From NCBI GenBank assembly GCA_963841455.1, contig CAWJCU010000003.1, positions 1 through 64,000 of the forward strand: a DNA stretch of 64,000 nucleotides, written 5' to 3'. Under the pieces are notes generated by a model, which searched no databases, had not been told where the DNA came from, and saw only the letters and a list, made by a program, of their open reading frames with translations. Both the position numbers and the translations under genes were made by a program. This document shows, piece by piece, positions 54,447 through 62,647 of the stretch (within the stretch, counting starts at the first letter, position 1; every line of letters starts with the position of its first letter). This DNA is from JAWVFM01 sp963841455 (GTDB taxonomy: Bacteria > Actinomycetota > Thermoleophilia > Solirubrobacterales > 70-9).

Positions 54447-55192
54447 CAGCTACCAGCCGTCCCGCTCGGCACCGGCGGGGCGATCCTCGATCCGCCCCCG
54501 GCCACGCCTTCGGTGCCCTCGATCGCGCGCCGAAGGCGCCGCAGCCGGCCCCGGGCCGCCTTGGCGGCGAGCTCGAAGCGGACGAGCGTCACCCAGAGCA
54601 GCGCCGCACCCGCGAGGCAGACTCCAAACGTGAGCATCATCGACCCCGGGAGGCCGCCGTTCGCCGTGGCGAACACCCGCGGGTGGACGAGCGGCGCCGC
54701 CGCCCGCACGGCGAGGAAGTTGAGGGGGACGAAGGCGCCGGCGGTGATCGCGAAGACGGAGGCGTAGCGGGCCTGCCGGTCGCGGTCCGCGATCGCGTAG
54801 CGGAGCGGGTAGTAGGTGCAGTAGAGAAGGAAGACGATCAGGAAGCTGACGAGCGTCGGCTCGTCCCACACCCACCACTTGCCCCACGAGGCACGGGCCC
54901 AGATGGCCCCGGTGAGCAGCACGGCGACGCCGAAGATGACCGACATGTGGATCGCGACGTAGGAACGGGCGTCCCATTTCGCATCGCCGCTTCGCAGATG
55001 CAGGATCGCGAAGACCGCGGCCACGATGAACCCGACGAGAGCCGTGATCGCCAGCGGCACGTGGAGGTAGAAGATCTTCTGGATGAAGCCCTGGTCGGCG
55101 TCGTTCGGCGCGTAGAAGAACGCGAGGGCGTAGCCCGTGCCGAGGAGGGCGACGGCGCCGAGCGCGGTGTACTTGAGGCTTGGCAGCTTCAT
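54446..55192 (-). CDS. ccmC: haem exporter permease CcmC
   Basis: A 248-aa six-TM protein that delivers haem for cytochrome c maturation. The tryptophan-rich haem-binding motif is WASWGKWWVWDEPTLVSFL, with flanking His in FYLHVPLAITALVGF and the second His in AAPLVHPRVFATANGG. It lies 19 bp downstream of ccmB and overlaps the ccmD start by 1 bp (TGATG). Confidence 0.94.
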   Translation of the reverse strand: MKLPSLKYTALGAVALLGTGYALAFFYAPNDADQGFIQKIFYLHVPLAITALVGFIVAAVFAILHLRSGDAKWDARSYVAIHMSVIFGVAVLLTGAIWARASWGKWWVWDEPTLVSFLIVFLLYCTYYPLRYAIADRDRQARYASVFAITAGAFVPLNFLAVRAAAPLVHPRVFATANGGLPGSMMLTFGVCLAGAALLWVTLVRFELAAKAARGRLRRLRRAIEGTEGVAGGGSRIAPPVPSGTAGS

Positions 55193-55211
55193 CTGTGCGG
55201 GTTGATCGGCC

Positions 55212-55886
55212 TCAGTCCTCGACGATGAAGTCGAACACCGCGTAGCCGATCGCGGCGAACGTCAAATCGTAGAGAGCGAGAACGCCCAGCCACTTGCCCA
55301 GGTCGCCGTACGAAGGACCTCCTGCGGCCAGGAGCGGCGCGGCCGCCTTGGCCGCGGCGATCATGAGCGGGACGAGCAGGGGCAGCAGCACGAGCGGCGC
55401 GACCAGGTCGCGGGCGCGCGAGCTGGCCGCGAGCGAGGAGACCAGCGCGCCGACCGCGGCCAGCCCGACGTCCGCCAGGGCGAGCACCGCGACCAGGGGG
55501 CCGATGCCCGCCCACGAGTCGAGGAAGAACGCGGCGAAGACGGGCACCGCGATCAGCTCGAGCGCCGCGAGGTAGACCAAGAGCGCCACCGCCTTCGCTC
55601 CCCACATTGCGGTGACGTCGACCGGCGCGAGCCTGACCGCGTCGAACCCGCCCTCCTCCCGCTCGGCCACGAACAGTCGGTTGACCGCGATAAGGGCGGC
55701 GAAGAGCACCGTCGCGAGGAGCACGCCGGCGGCGAGGCTGCCCGAGAGCGAGTCGCGGTCGAGCCCGTAGCGAAAGAGGACGAAGGTCGTCACCGCGAAC
55801 AGCGCCATCGCCGGCACGGACTCGAGCGTGCGGAGCTCGACGCGGAGGTCCTTGGCGAGGATGGCGCGGAAGGCGGCCACGGTCAT
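55212..55886 (-). CDS. ccmB: haem exporter permease CcmB
   Basis: A 224-aa six-TM ABC permease of the CcmABC complex. It starts MTVAAFRAILAKDLRVELRT, then RLFVAEREEGGFDAVRLAPV, the typical CcmB sequence after the second TM, and hydrophobic segments to LGVLALYDLTFAAIGYAVFD. It overlaps the ccmA stop by 4 bp. Confidence 0.93.
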   Translation of the reverse strand: MTVAAFRAILAKDLRVELRTLESVPAMALFAVTTFVLFRYGLDRDSLSGSLAAGVLLATVLFAALIAVNRLFVAEREEGGFDAVRLAPVDVTAMWGAKAVALLVYLAALELIAVPVFAAFFLDSWAGIGPLVAVLALADVGLAAVGALVSSLAASSRARDLVAPLVLLPLLVPLMIAAAKAAAPLLAAGGPSYGDLGKWLGVLALYDLTFAAIGYAVFDFIVED

Positions 55887-56659
55887 GCCCGCCCCGCGTA
55901 GATCGCCCGTGCGTCGCCCGGAGAAAGATCCCGCGCCGAGCCCTCGTAAGCGACGGTGCCGTCGGGGCGCAGGGCGAGGGCACGATCGGCCTCCGCGAGC
56001 GCCGCGTCGACGTCGTGGCTGACCACGACCCGGGTCCGGCCCGGCGCTCGGGCTAGCAGCGAGGAGACCAGGTCGGCGGCCACGGGATCGAGGTGGGCGG
56101 TCGGCTCGTCGAGGAGGAGCAGCTCGGGCTCGTGGAGGACCGCCCTGCAGGCCGCCGCGCGCTGGAGCATGCCGGCCGAGAGGTTGCGCACGAGCTCGTC
56201 CCCGGCTCGGTCGAGCTTGACCGCGGTGAGGAGGCCGGCAACACGGTCGCTCGTGGCGTCCCCCATGCCGTGCAGGCGGGCATGGAACGTCAATGCCTCG
56301 ACGAGGGTGAGATCGCGATAGAGGAGGGGCTCGTGCGCCAGGAGGCCCACCTTCCCGCGGACGCGCCAGGCTCCCTTCGGCAACTCGTTGCCGAGGACGC
56401 GGGCGGTCCCGGCGGTGGGGCGAAGGAGGGTGGCGAGCATGCGCAGCAGCGTCGACTTGCCCGAGCCGTTGGCGCCGAGGACGGCGAGGGTGGCACCCGG
56501 CTCGAGGGACAGCGTGACGTCGCGCAGGACTGGCCGCTCGTTGAACTCGCGGCCGAGGCCGGTCAGCTCGATCGCGTGATCGAGCGTGGGCCCGGCCTCA
56601 GGCGTGGTCGCTTCGAGCTGGCTGGGGAGGGTGGTGGACAAGCGTTTGGGATTGTCCAC
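55883..56659 (-). CDS. ccmA: haem exporter ATPase CcmA
   Basis: The ATPase of CcmABC, 258 aa. Walker A AVLGANGSGKSTLLRMLATL, Q-loop GLLAHEPLLYRDLTLVEAL, signature VRNLSAGMLQRAAACRAVL (LSAGM for LSGGQ), Walker B ELLLLDEPTAHLDPVAADL and VVVSHDVDAALAEADRALA. A 40-aa N-terminal extension precedes the ABC core. The start GTG at 56659 opens the ccm-hem operon, downstream of a hairpin. Confidence 0.93.
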   Translation of the reverse strand: MDNPKRLSTTLPSQLEATTPEAGPTLDHAIELTGLGREFNERPVLRDVTLSLEPGATLAVLGANGSGKSTLLRMLATLLRPTAGTARVLGNELPKGAWRVRGKVGLLAHEPLLYRDLTLVEALTFHARLHGMGDATSDRVAGLLTAVKLDRAGDELVRNLSAGMLQRAAACRAVLHEPELLLLDEPTAHLDPVAADLVSSLLARAPGRTRVVVSHDVDAALAEADRALALRPDGTVAYEGSARDLSPGDARAIYAGRA

Positions 56660-56676
56660 AAATCCCGCCTCGGGAT

Positions 56677-56709
56677 GCGAGTTGTAGTCGGATAGCGACT
56701 ACAACTCGC
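56677..56709 (-). terminator. 13-bp perfect hairpin between ALDH and ccmA
   Basis: GCGAGTTGTAGTC and GACTACAACTCGC form a perfect 13-bp stem around a 7-nt loop in the 53-bp gap after the aldehyde dehydrogenase. A second small hairpin (ATCCCG/CGGGAT) follows. No T-run follows the stem, so termination is likely but not certain. It is one of the few AT-containing stems in the window. Confidence 0.55.
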
Positions 56710-56712
56710 CAG

Positions 56713-58281
56713 CTAGCGGCCCTTGCGCGTCGTGCGGGCCGTCACCCTCATGAGCGGGATGCCGCCATCGCGAAGGGCCTTGACGCGCGCGCCGTTGCGG
56801 CCGTAGAGCAGCTTCGCCGAGGCCCTGACCGCCTTGCCGAGCGTCTCGTCGTAGGGCTGCCACCAGAAGTCGCGGGTGAGGCCCGGCTCCCAGGCGACCG
56901 TCTTGATGTTCACGCACTCATAGAAGCCGAACTTCGAGTGCGAGCGCCCGATCCCGGAGTCCTTGACGCCGCCCCACGAGCACTGGCACGCGGCGTGCGT
57001 GTAGGAGTGGTCGTTGAGCCACACCATCCCCGACTCGATCCTCCGCGCCATCCGCTCGCCCTTGGCCCGGTCGCGCGTCCAGACCGAGGCGCCGAGCCCG
57101 AAGTCGGAGTCGTTGGCGCGCTCGATCGCCTCCGCCTCATCGTCGACGACGGTGATCGGCAGGACCGGGCCGAAGATCTCCTCGCGCATGATTCGCATGT
57201 CGGGCTCGACGTTGGTCAGCACCGTCGGCGCGATGAACTTGCCGGAGAACCCGGGCACCTCTCGCGGGCCCCCGTAGACGAGCTCGGCTCCGGACTTCAC
57301 GGCGTCGTCGATGAGGTCCGTGACGACCCCGTACTGGTCCTCGGAGACCATCGGGCCGATCTCGGTGTCCCACCGGGTTGGGTCGCCGACGGTGAGCCGC
57401 TCGGTCTCGCGAGCGACGCCCGCCAGGAACTCGTCGGCGGCGTCGCGGACGACGTACGTCCGCTCGATCCCGGAGCAGGTCTGGCCGGCGTTCGAGAACC
57501 CGCCCCAGACCGCGCCCGAGATCGCGTTGGCGAGATCCGCGTCGGCGCAGACGATCTGCGGGTCCTTGCCGCCGAGCTCGAGCACCGAGCCCTTCAGGTT
57601 CTTTGCGCACACCTCGCCGACGTGCCTGCCCACCTCGACCGAGCCGGTGAAGAAGACCTTCGCGACGCCCTCGGCCTCGCAGAGCGCCTCGCCGATCGCG
57701 CCGCCGCCGTGCACGACGCGCACGAGACCCTCGGGGATTCCGGCGCGCTCGAGGACCTCGCGGATCCGCTCGCCGAGGAGCGGCGTGAGGCTCGCCGGCT
57801 TCAGCACGACGCCGTTGCCGGCGGCGAGCGCGATCACGACCTCGTCGAACGGGATCGACCAGGGGTAGTTCCACGGCGAGATGATCCCGATGACGCCCAT
57901 CGGCTCGTAGGTGAGCTTCGCCTTCTTCGTCGCGAAGAGCGGCTGCGACATCGAGAGGGGCTCGTCGGCGAGGATCCTCGGCGCGTTCTTCGCGCACCAG
58001 TTGAGGACGTCGATCGTCGGGACGACCTCCATCGTGTAGCTCTCGGTGATCGGCTTGCCCTGCTCGGCGGTGAGGAGCTGGGCCACCTCGTCGACCTCGT
58101 CGACGAGCACGTTGGCGGCGCGGCGGAGGTAGCGCGCCCGGTCGGCGAGCGAGAGCTCGGCCCAGAACGGCTGAACCTCGGCAACCTCGGCCACGACTCC
58201 GGCGACGTCGCCCGGCCCGATGGTCTCGACCGTCCCGACGAGCTCGCCGGTGGCCGGGTTGAACGACTCGAGGGTGCCCAT
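56713..58281 (-). CDS. NAD(P)-dependent aldehyde dehydrogenase
   Basis: A 522-aa ALDH-superfamily enzyme (succinate-semialdehyde or similar). NAD-binding and catalytic motifs: GIISPWNYPWSIPFDEV, FFTGSVEVGRHVGEVCAKNL, the catalytic Glu in SVLELGGKDPQIVCADADL and the Cys in FSNAGQTCSGIERTYV; EEIFGPVLPITVV is the later conserved segment. The C-terminal ~50 residues (YGRNGARVKALRDGGIPLMR) extend past the usual end. The substrate cannot be fixed. Confidence 0.92.
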   Translation of the reverse strand: MGTLESFNPATGELVGTVETIGPGDVAGVVAEVAEVQPFWAELSLADRARYLRRAANVLVDEVDEVAQLLTAEQGKPITESYTMEVVPTIDVLNWCAKNAPRILADEPLSMSQPLFATKKAKLTYEPMGVIGIISPWNYPWSIPFDEVVIALAAGNGVVLKPASLTPLLGERIREVLERAGIPEGLVRVVHGGGAIGEALCEAEGVAKVFFTGSVEVGRHVGEVCAKNLKGSVLELGGKDPQIVCADADLANAISGAVWGGFSNAGQTCSGIERTYVVRDAADEFLAGVARETERLTVGDPTRWDTEIGPMVSEDQYGVVTDLIDDAVKSGAELVYGGPREVPGFSGKFIAPTVLTNVEPDMRIMREEIFGPVLPITVVDDEAEAIERANDSDFGLGASVWTRDRAKGERMARRIESGMVWLNDHSYTHAACQCSWGGVKDSGIGRSHSKFGFYECVNIKTVAWEPGLTRDFWWQPYDETLGKAVRASAKLLYGRNGARVKALRDGGIPLMRVTARTTRKGR

Positions 58282-58390
58282 GCAGGGGCGATTCTATGAG
58301 CGTACGGCGGGGGCGGGCTCCCCGTCCGACGGCCTTGCGAGTTCATGGCCGGCGGCCCGGGGTTCCCGGCCCCGCTGCCGAGCGCCCTGG

Positions 58391-58920
58391 CTAGCGGTTG
58401 CTTCCCGGCTCCGGCTCGCCGGTCGGGTCAGCGCGCTCGACCTTCTCGCAGGACCCGTTCGGGTTCTCCGGCGTGGCGTCGGTGATGACGTCCACGTTGT
58501 CGAGCTTGGCCCGGTCGCGACCGTCGCCGCAGGTGACGTTGTCCGCCTCGCCATCGCGAGTGTGGATGACGTCGTTGCCGGGACCGCCGTCGACGGTGTC
58601 GACGCCCGGCAAGCGCCACATCGGCCTTCGCCAGCGCCCACATGCGGTCGTTGCCGATCCCGCCATATTCGGTGTCGACGCCGACCCCGACCCCCATCCG
58701 GTCGTTGCCGCTGCTGCCGTGCTCGATGTCGTCGCCCGCTTCCGTAGATGGCATCGCCCTCGGTGCCGCCGTCGATCTGGTCGTCGCCGGCTCGCCGCCG
58801 ACGAGCAGGTCGCGGCCGCTCGAGCGCCCGCGAGCATGTCATTGCCGTCCTCCCCGATGACCCTGTCGCGGCCGAAGCACGGCGGCCTGCAGATCGTGCG
58901 CTTCGAGTACGGCGCCTGAC
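58391..58920 (-). pseudogene. RTX-like calcium-binding repeat protein remnant, frame broken
   Basis: Glycine/Asp-rich repeats of the haemolysin type appear in three frames: FGRDRVIGEDGNDMLAG, GDDIEHGSSGNDRMG with DTEYGGIGNDRMWALAKA, and GVDTVDGGPGNDVIHTRDGE followed by a Cys-containing end (VTCGDGRDRAKLDNVDVI… GSCEKVERA). Each GGxGxD-type unit would bind calcium. No start or signal peptide is identifiable upstream of 58920. It could be the tail of a secreted protein whose front is lost. Confidence 0.6.
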
Positions 58921-58995
58921 GCCGGTCCCTGTAGGGCCGTCCTGGTTAGACCCGCTCCCGAGATGGTGTGCGCAGGCCGCTCCCGATCGCACCGC

Positions 58996-60340
58996 TTAGT
59001 TGCGGTCTTTGCGCCGGCCGCGCAGCTCGTCCAGGCGCCTGCCGAGCTCCGCTTCGAGACCTCGGTCGGTCGGCTCGTAGAAGCGCTCGTCCTCGACGCT
59101 CGGAGGGGCGAGCGGCTGGTCGGCGACGCCCCCGGGCTCGTCGTGCGGGTAGACGTAGCCCTCCCCGCGCCCGAGCTTCTTTGCTCCGGAGTAGTGCGCG
59201 TCGCGGAGGTGGTCGGGCGGCAGCGCCGCGCCCTCCTTGCGGATGTGGGCGCTCGCCCGCCAGATGCCGACCGCGGAGGCGTTCGACTTCGGCGCCAGCG
59301 AGAAGTAGGTGGCCGCCTGGGCGAGGTTGAGCGCGCATTCCGGAAGGCCGACCCGGTCGACCGCGGCGCGCGGCCGCGGTCGCGACCACCAGGGCGTTCG
59401 GGTCCGCGTTGCCGACGTCCTCCGAGGCGAGGATGACCATCCGGCGCGCGATGAACCGCGGGTCCTCCCCGCCCTCGAGCATCGCCGCGAGGTAGTAGAG
59501 GGACGCGTCGGGGTCGGAGCCGCGAGTGGCCTTGATCCAGGCGGAGATGTAGTCGTAGTGGCGGTCGCCCTCGCGGTCGTAGAGGATCGCCTTGCGCTGG
59601 AGCGCGTCCTCTGCCTCCGCGACGCCGACCGACTGCCGTCGCCCGCCGCGCGCACTGCCTCGACGGCCCGCTCCAACGCGGTCAGCGCGACCCGAGCGTC
59701 GCCGCCCGAGCGCTCGGCGATCAGCCGCAGAGCCTCGTCGGTCACCTCGGGCGGCAGAGGAGATGCCGCGCTCGGGATCGGCAAGCGCGCGCCGCAGCAG
59801 CCCCTCGAGGTCGGCCGGGCCGAGCTCTTGCAGCTCGTAGATCTGGCACCGCGAGAGCAGCGCCGAGTTCACCTCGAAGTAGGGGTTCTCGGTCGTGGCA
59901 CCGATCAGCGTCACGAGCCCCTCCTCCACCGCTGGCAGTAGCGCGTCCTGCTGGGCCTTGTTGAACCGGTGGATCTCGTCGAGGAAGAAGATCGTCGCGA
60001 CGCCCGCCTTGCGCCGCTCGCGCGCGCGTGCGAGCACTTCGCGCACCTCGGGCCTTCCGGCGGCCACAGCCGATAGCTCCTCGAAGGCGCCGTCGGCGGA
60101 GGCGGCGATGAGCCGCGCGAGCGTCGTCTTGCCCGAGCCCGGTGGCCCGTAGAGGATCGCCGAGTGCGGCTCGGCCGCCTCGATCGCGGTCCGGAGCGTC
60201 GAGCCGGACCCCAGCAGGTGCTCCTGGCCGACGAGCTCATCGAGGGACGCAGGACGCATGCGGGCCGCGAGGGGCGCCGGTGCGAGTGGCACCCCTGTGC
60301 GCGGCTGTCCGACGTCGGGATCGCTATCGAACAGTCTCAA
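58996..60340 (-). CDS. rarA: replication-associated recombination protein RarA (MgsA), frame broken
   Basis: An AAA+ ATPase acting at stalled replication forks. The TTG at 60340 opens MRLFDSDPDVGQPRTGVPLA. Motifs: RMRPASLDELVGQEHLLGSG, LYGPPGSGKTTLARLIAASA, TIFFLDEIHRFNKAQQDALL, LIGATTENPYFEVNSALLSR, then after shifts RSGGDARVALTALERAV, RHYDYISAWIKATRGSDPDA, LASEDVGNADPNAL and the C-terminal ALPPDHLRDAHYSGAKKLGR. Breaks near 59770, 59620 and 59370. Its start overlaps the stop of a short leader ORF and has no ribosome-binding site of its own. Confidence 0.88.
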
Positions 60341-60399
60341 CGGACACGTGCGGCGGCTTCGCCGCCTGATACACCGCTTTCGGCGCTAAAGCACCTCAT
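60337..60399 (-). CDS. 20-aa leader peptide upstream of rarA
   Basis: An ORF of 20 codons encoding MRCFSAESGVSGGEAAARVR. It has an excellent ribosome-binding site (GGAGGGG, 5 nt before the ATG), and its TGA overlaps the rarA TTG (TTGA), so rarA translation should depend on it. The peptide is nearly the same as the one encoded by the element at 30914, with Cys3 there replaced by Arg. Function unknown; translation is inferred. Confidence 0.5.
   Translation of the reverse strand: MRCFSAESGVSGGEAAARVR
60346..60399 (-). repeat. two-hairpin leader element, copy C
   Basis: Reads ATGAGGTGCTTTAGCGCCGA at its 5' end. Hairpin 1 is GGTGC-TTTA-GCGCC (a G-T pair where copy B has G-C), the linker is GAAAGCGGTGTATCA, and hairpin 2 is GGCGGC-GAA-GCCGCC. 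It occupies the entire rarA 5' leader and coincides with the leader peptide. Divergent from the M20 peptidase gene, which starts 30 bp away. Confidence 0.65.
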
Positions 60400-60428
60400 G
60401 GCACCCCTCCGAGGGTAACCTCAGCCGG

Positions 60429-61778
60429 GTGGAGGAGATCGCGGTGGAGAGCGGCTCGGCGCTGGGCGCCACCGCCGTCCAGCTCCTGGGCGACCTGATC
60501 AGCATCGACACCGTCAATCCTCCGGGCAACGAGGAGGCGGCGACCTCGATGCTCGCCGACCACCTCTCCGGCGCGGGCTTCGAGTGCGAGCTGCTCGGCC
60601 CCGAACCAGGTCGTACGAGCCTGCTTGCGCGCCTTCGCGGGGAGGCCGAGGGCCCGACGCTCTGCCTGCTGGGCCACGTCGACACCGTGAAGGCCGACCC
60701 CGATGATTGGAGCTTCGACCCGTGGGCCGGCGACGTCGTCGACGGCGAGGTCCGTGGCAGGGGCGCCCAGGACATGAAGGGTCAGGTGGCGGCCGAGGTC
60801 GCGGCCGCCGTCGCGCTGGGCCGCGCCGGATGGCGCCCGCCGCGCGGCGAGCTCCTGATCGCCGCGGTCGCCGACGAGGAGACCGGCGGCTACCTCGGCG
60901 CGCGATGGCTCTGCTCCGAGCACCCGGAGAAGCTCGCGCCCAACTACGTGCTCAACGAGGGCGGCGGCATCGCCTTCGAGCTCGGCCGCGAGCGGTTCTA
61001 TCCGCTCTGCGTAGCCGAAAAGGGCGTGATCAGGTTCAAGCTGCGAACACGCGGGCGCGCCGGCCACGCCTCGGTGCCCGGTCTCGGCGACAACGCTCTC
61101 CTGAAGCTCGCGCCCCTCATCTCGAGGCTCGAGTCCCAGCCGCCCCTGGAGCCGACACCGGAGGGCCTGGCGTTCCTCGGCGCGCTGGACGGCAGCGATC
61201 TCGACGGCGCGGGCGAGGACGAGCTCGAGGCCGCCCTCGGCCGGCTCCGCGAGCGCTCCCCCGAGCTGGCCGCGTTCCTCGCCGAGCCCATGCTTCGGGT
61301 GACGATGACGCCCACCCGCACCTCGGCCTCGGAGAAGGCGAACGTGATCCCGGCGCGCGCCGAGGTGCTCGTCGACTGCCGCGTCCCGCCCGGACTCGGC
61401 GAGGACCACGTGCGGGGGTTGATCGACGACCTGTTGGCCGCCGGCGAGCTGCCTCCGCACGACGTCGAGTTCACCGAGCGCGACGTCGGCAACCGCTCCG
61501 ATCCCACCGGCCCGCTCGCCGCCGCGATCGCCGGTTGGATCGACCGAGCCGACCCGGGTGCCCGCGTCGTGCCGATCGCGATGCCCGCCTTCAGCGACTC
61601 GAACCTGTTCCGGCGTGCCTTCCCCGGCGCGGCGGTATACGGGTTCTGCCCCCAACGCGAGATGCTGCTCGAGGAGGCCGAGCTGTTGGTGCACGGAGCC
61701 GACGAGCGCGTGAAGGCCGCCGATATCGAGTACGCGGCGACGTTCTTCCGCGATGTTGCGGTGGAGGTGCTGGGGTGA
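60429..61778 (+). CDS. M20-family metallopeptidase (ArgE/DapE type)
   Basis: A 449-aa zinc hydrolase. Metal sites: LCLLGHVDTVKADPDDW (His/Asp), GRGAQDMKGQVAAEVAAAV (Asp), VADEETGGYLGARWL (catalytic and bridging Glu) and NEGGGIAFE. The lid domain starts GRAGHASVPGLGDNALLKL. The final His expected by the family falls near LVHGADERVKAADIEYA. The substrate (acetylornithine, succinyl-DAP or dipeptide) cannot be told. Its stop overlaps the next start (GTGA). Confidence 0.92.
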   Translation: MEEIAVESGSALGATAVQLLGDLISIDTVNPPGNEEAATSMLADHLSGAGFECELLGPEPGRTSLLARLRGEAEGPTLCLLGHVDTVKADPDDWSFDPWAGDVVDGEVRGRGAQDMKGQVAAEVAAAVALGRAGWRPPRGELLIAAVADEETGGYLGARWLCSEHPEKLAPNYVLNEGGGIAFELGRERFYPLCVAEKGVIRFKLRTRGRAGHASVPGLGDNALLKLAPLISRLESQPPLEPTPEGLAFLGALDGSDLDGAGEDELEAALGRLRERSPELAAFLAEPMLRVTMTPTRTSASEKANVIPARAEVLVDCRVPPGLGEDHVRGLIDDLLAAGELPPHDVEFTERDVGNRSDPTGPLAAAIAGWIDRADPGARVVPIAMPAFSDSNLFRRAFPGAAVYGFCPQREMLLEEAELLVHGADERVKAADIEYAATFFRDVAVEVLG

Positions 61779-62620
61779 GTTCAGACGGTGGCAAGCCGCC
61801 GCTCCGGCTCGGCGGCATGGCGCTTCGGAACGGGCTTCTGATCCACGGGCCCACGTCGTGGGCAGCCGCGGCCCGCACGCCCGACGGCCGCATCGAGGTC
61901 GCATCCGGGCCGAAGCCGGTCTTCCGCCGGGGCACGCTTGGGAGCTTGCCGCTGCTTCGCGGGCCGCTGAGCCTCGCCGAGGCGTTCGCGGTGCTGCCCG
62001 CCGCGCGTCGTGGGTTGCCCTCCGCCCGCCTGCCGTTCGAGGACCGTCGAGTCCTCGCCGCCGCCGCGGCGTCGACGGTGGCGAGCCTCCTCGTGCGCCG
62101 CGGGCGCCCGGCGACCGTCGCGCGCGAGGGCCTCGTCTCCGCCCTCGGTGTCCTGCCGGCGCTCGCCGCCCTGCGCGATCGCGACCTCGCCTCCTACCAC
62201 GGCGTGGAGCACAAGGCGATCGGCGCCTACGAGCACGGCTCGACCGACCCGGCTACCGCGCCGAAGGAGCACGACCGCTGCGGATCCAACCTCATCGCGC
62301 CCCTCCTCGTGCTGTCCGCGGCCGGACAGCTCATGGTGGATCGCCTCGTTCCGCATCCGGGCCCGATACCTCGAGCGGCCGCCGGGCTCGGGAGCGTCTC
62401 CGGGGCCGTCGAGCTCTTCGCCTACGCCGACCGTCGCCCGGCATCTGCGGTCGGCCGCGCCGTACACGCCACCGGCCGCGAGATCCAGCGCGTCGTCTCG
62501 ACGCGCGAGCCCACTCCAGAGCAGCTCGAGGTCGGGAAGGCGGCGCTCGATGAGATCCTGCGCGCCGAGGCGGCGGCTGAATCCGTTCAGACAGGGGCGC
62601 TCGCTGCCGATACCGTTTAG
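61775..62620 (+). CDS. DUF1385 family membrane protein
   Basis: A 281-aa protein of unknown function. Signatures are LGGMALRNGLLIHGPTSWAA near the N-terminus, SYHGVEHKAIGAYEHGST and KEHDRCGSNLIAPLLVLSAA, all typical of DUF1385, which carries conserved His/Glu/Cys residues beside membrane segments. The GTG start overlaps the M20 stop. The C-terminal end has a charged helix (REIQRVVSTREPTPEQLEVG). Confidence 0.9.
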   Translation: MSSDGGKPPLRLGGMALRNGLLIHGPTSWAAAARTPDGRIEVASGPKPVFRRGTLGSLPLLRGPLSLAEAFAVLPAARRGLPSARLPFEDRRVLAAAAASTVASLLVRRGRPATVAREGLVSALGVLPALAALRDRDLASYHGVEHKAIGAYEHGSTDPATAPKEHDRCGSNLIAPLLVLSAAGQLMVDRLVPHPGPIPRAAAGLGSVSGAVELFAYADRRPASAVGRAVHATGREIQRVVSTREPTPEQLEVGKAALDEILRAEAAAESVQTGALAADTV

Positions 62621-62647
62621 GTCACCTCATTAGGGGCCTCGCTCGGC

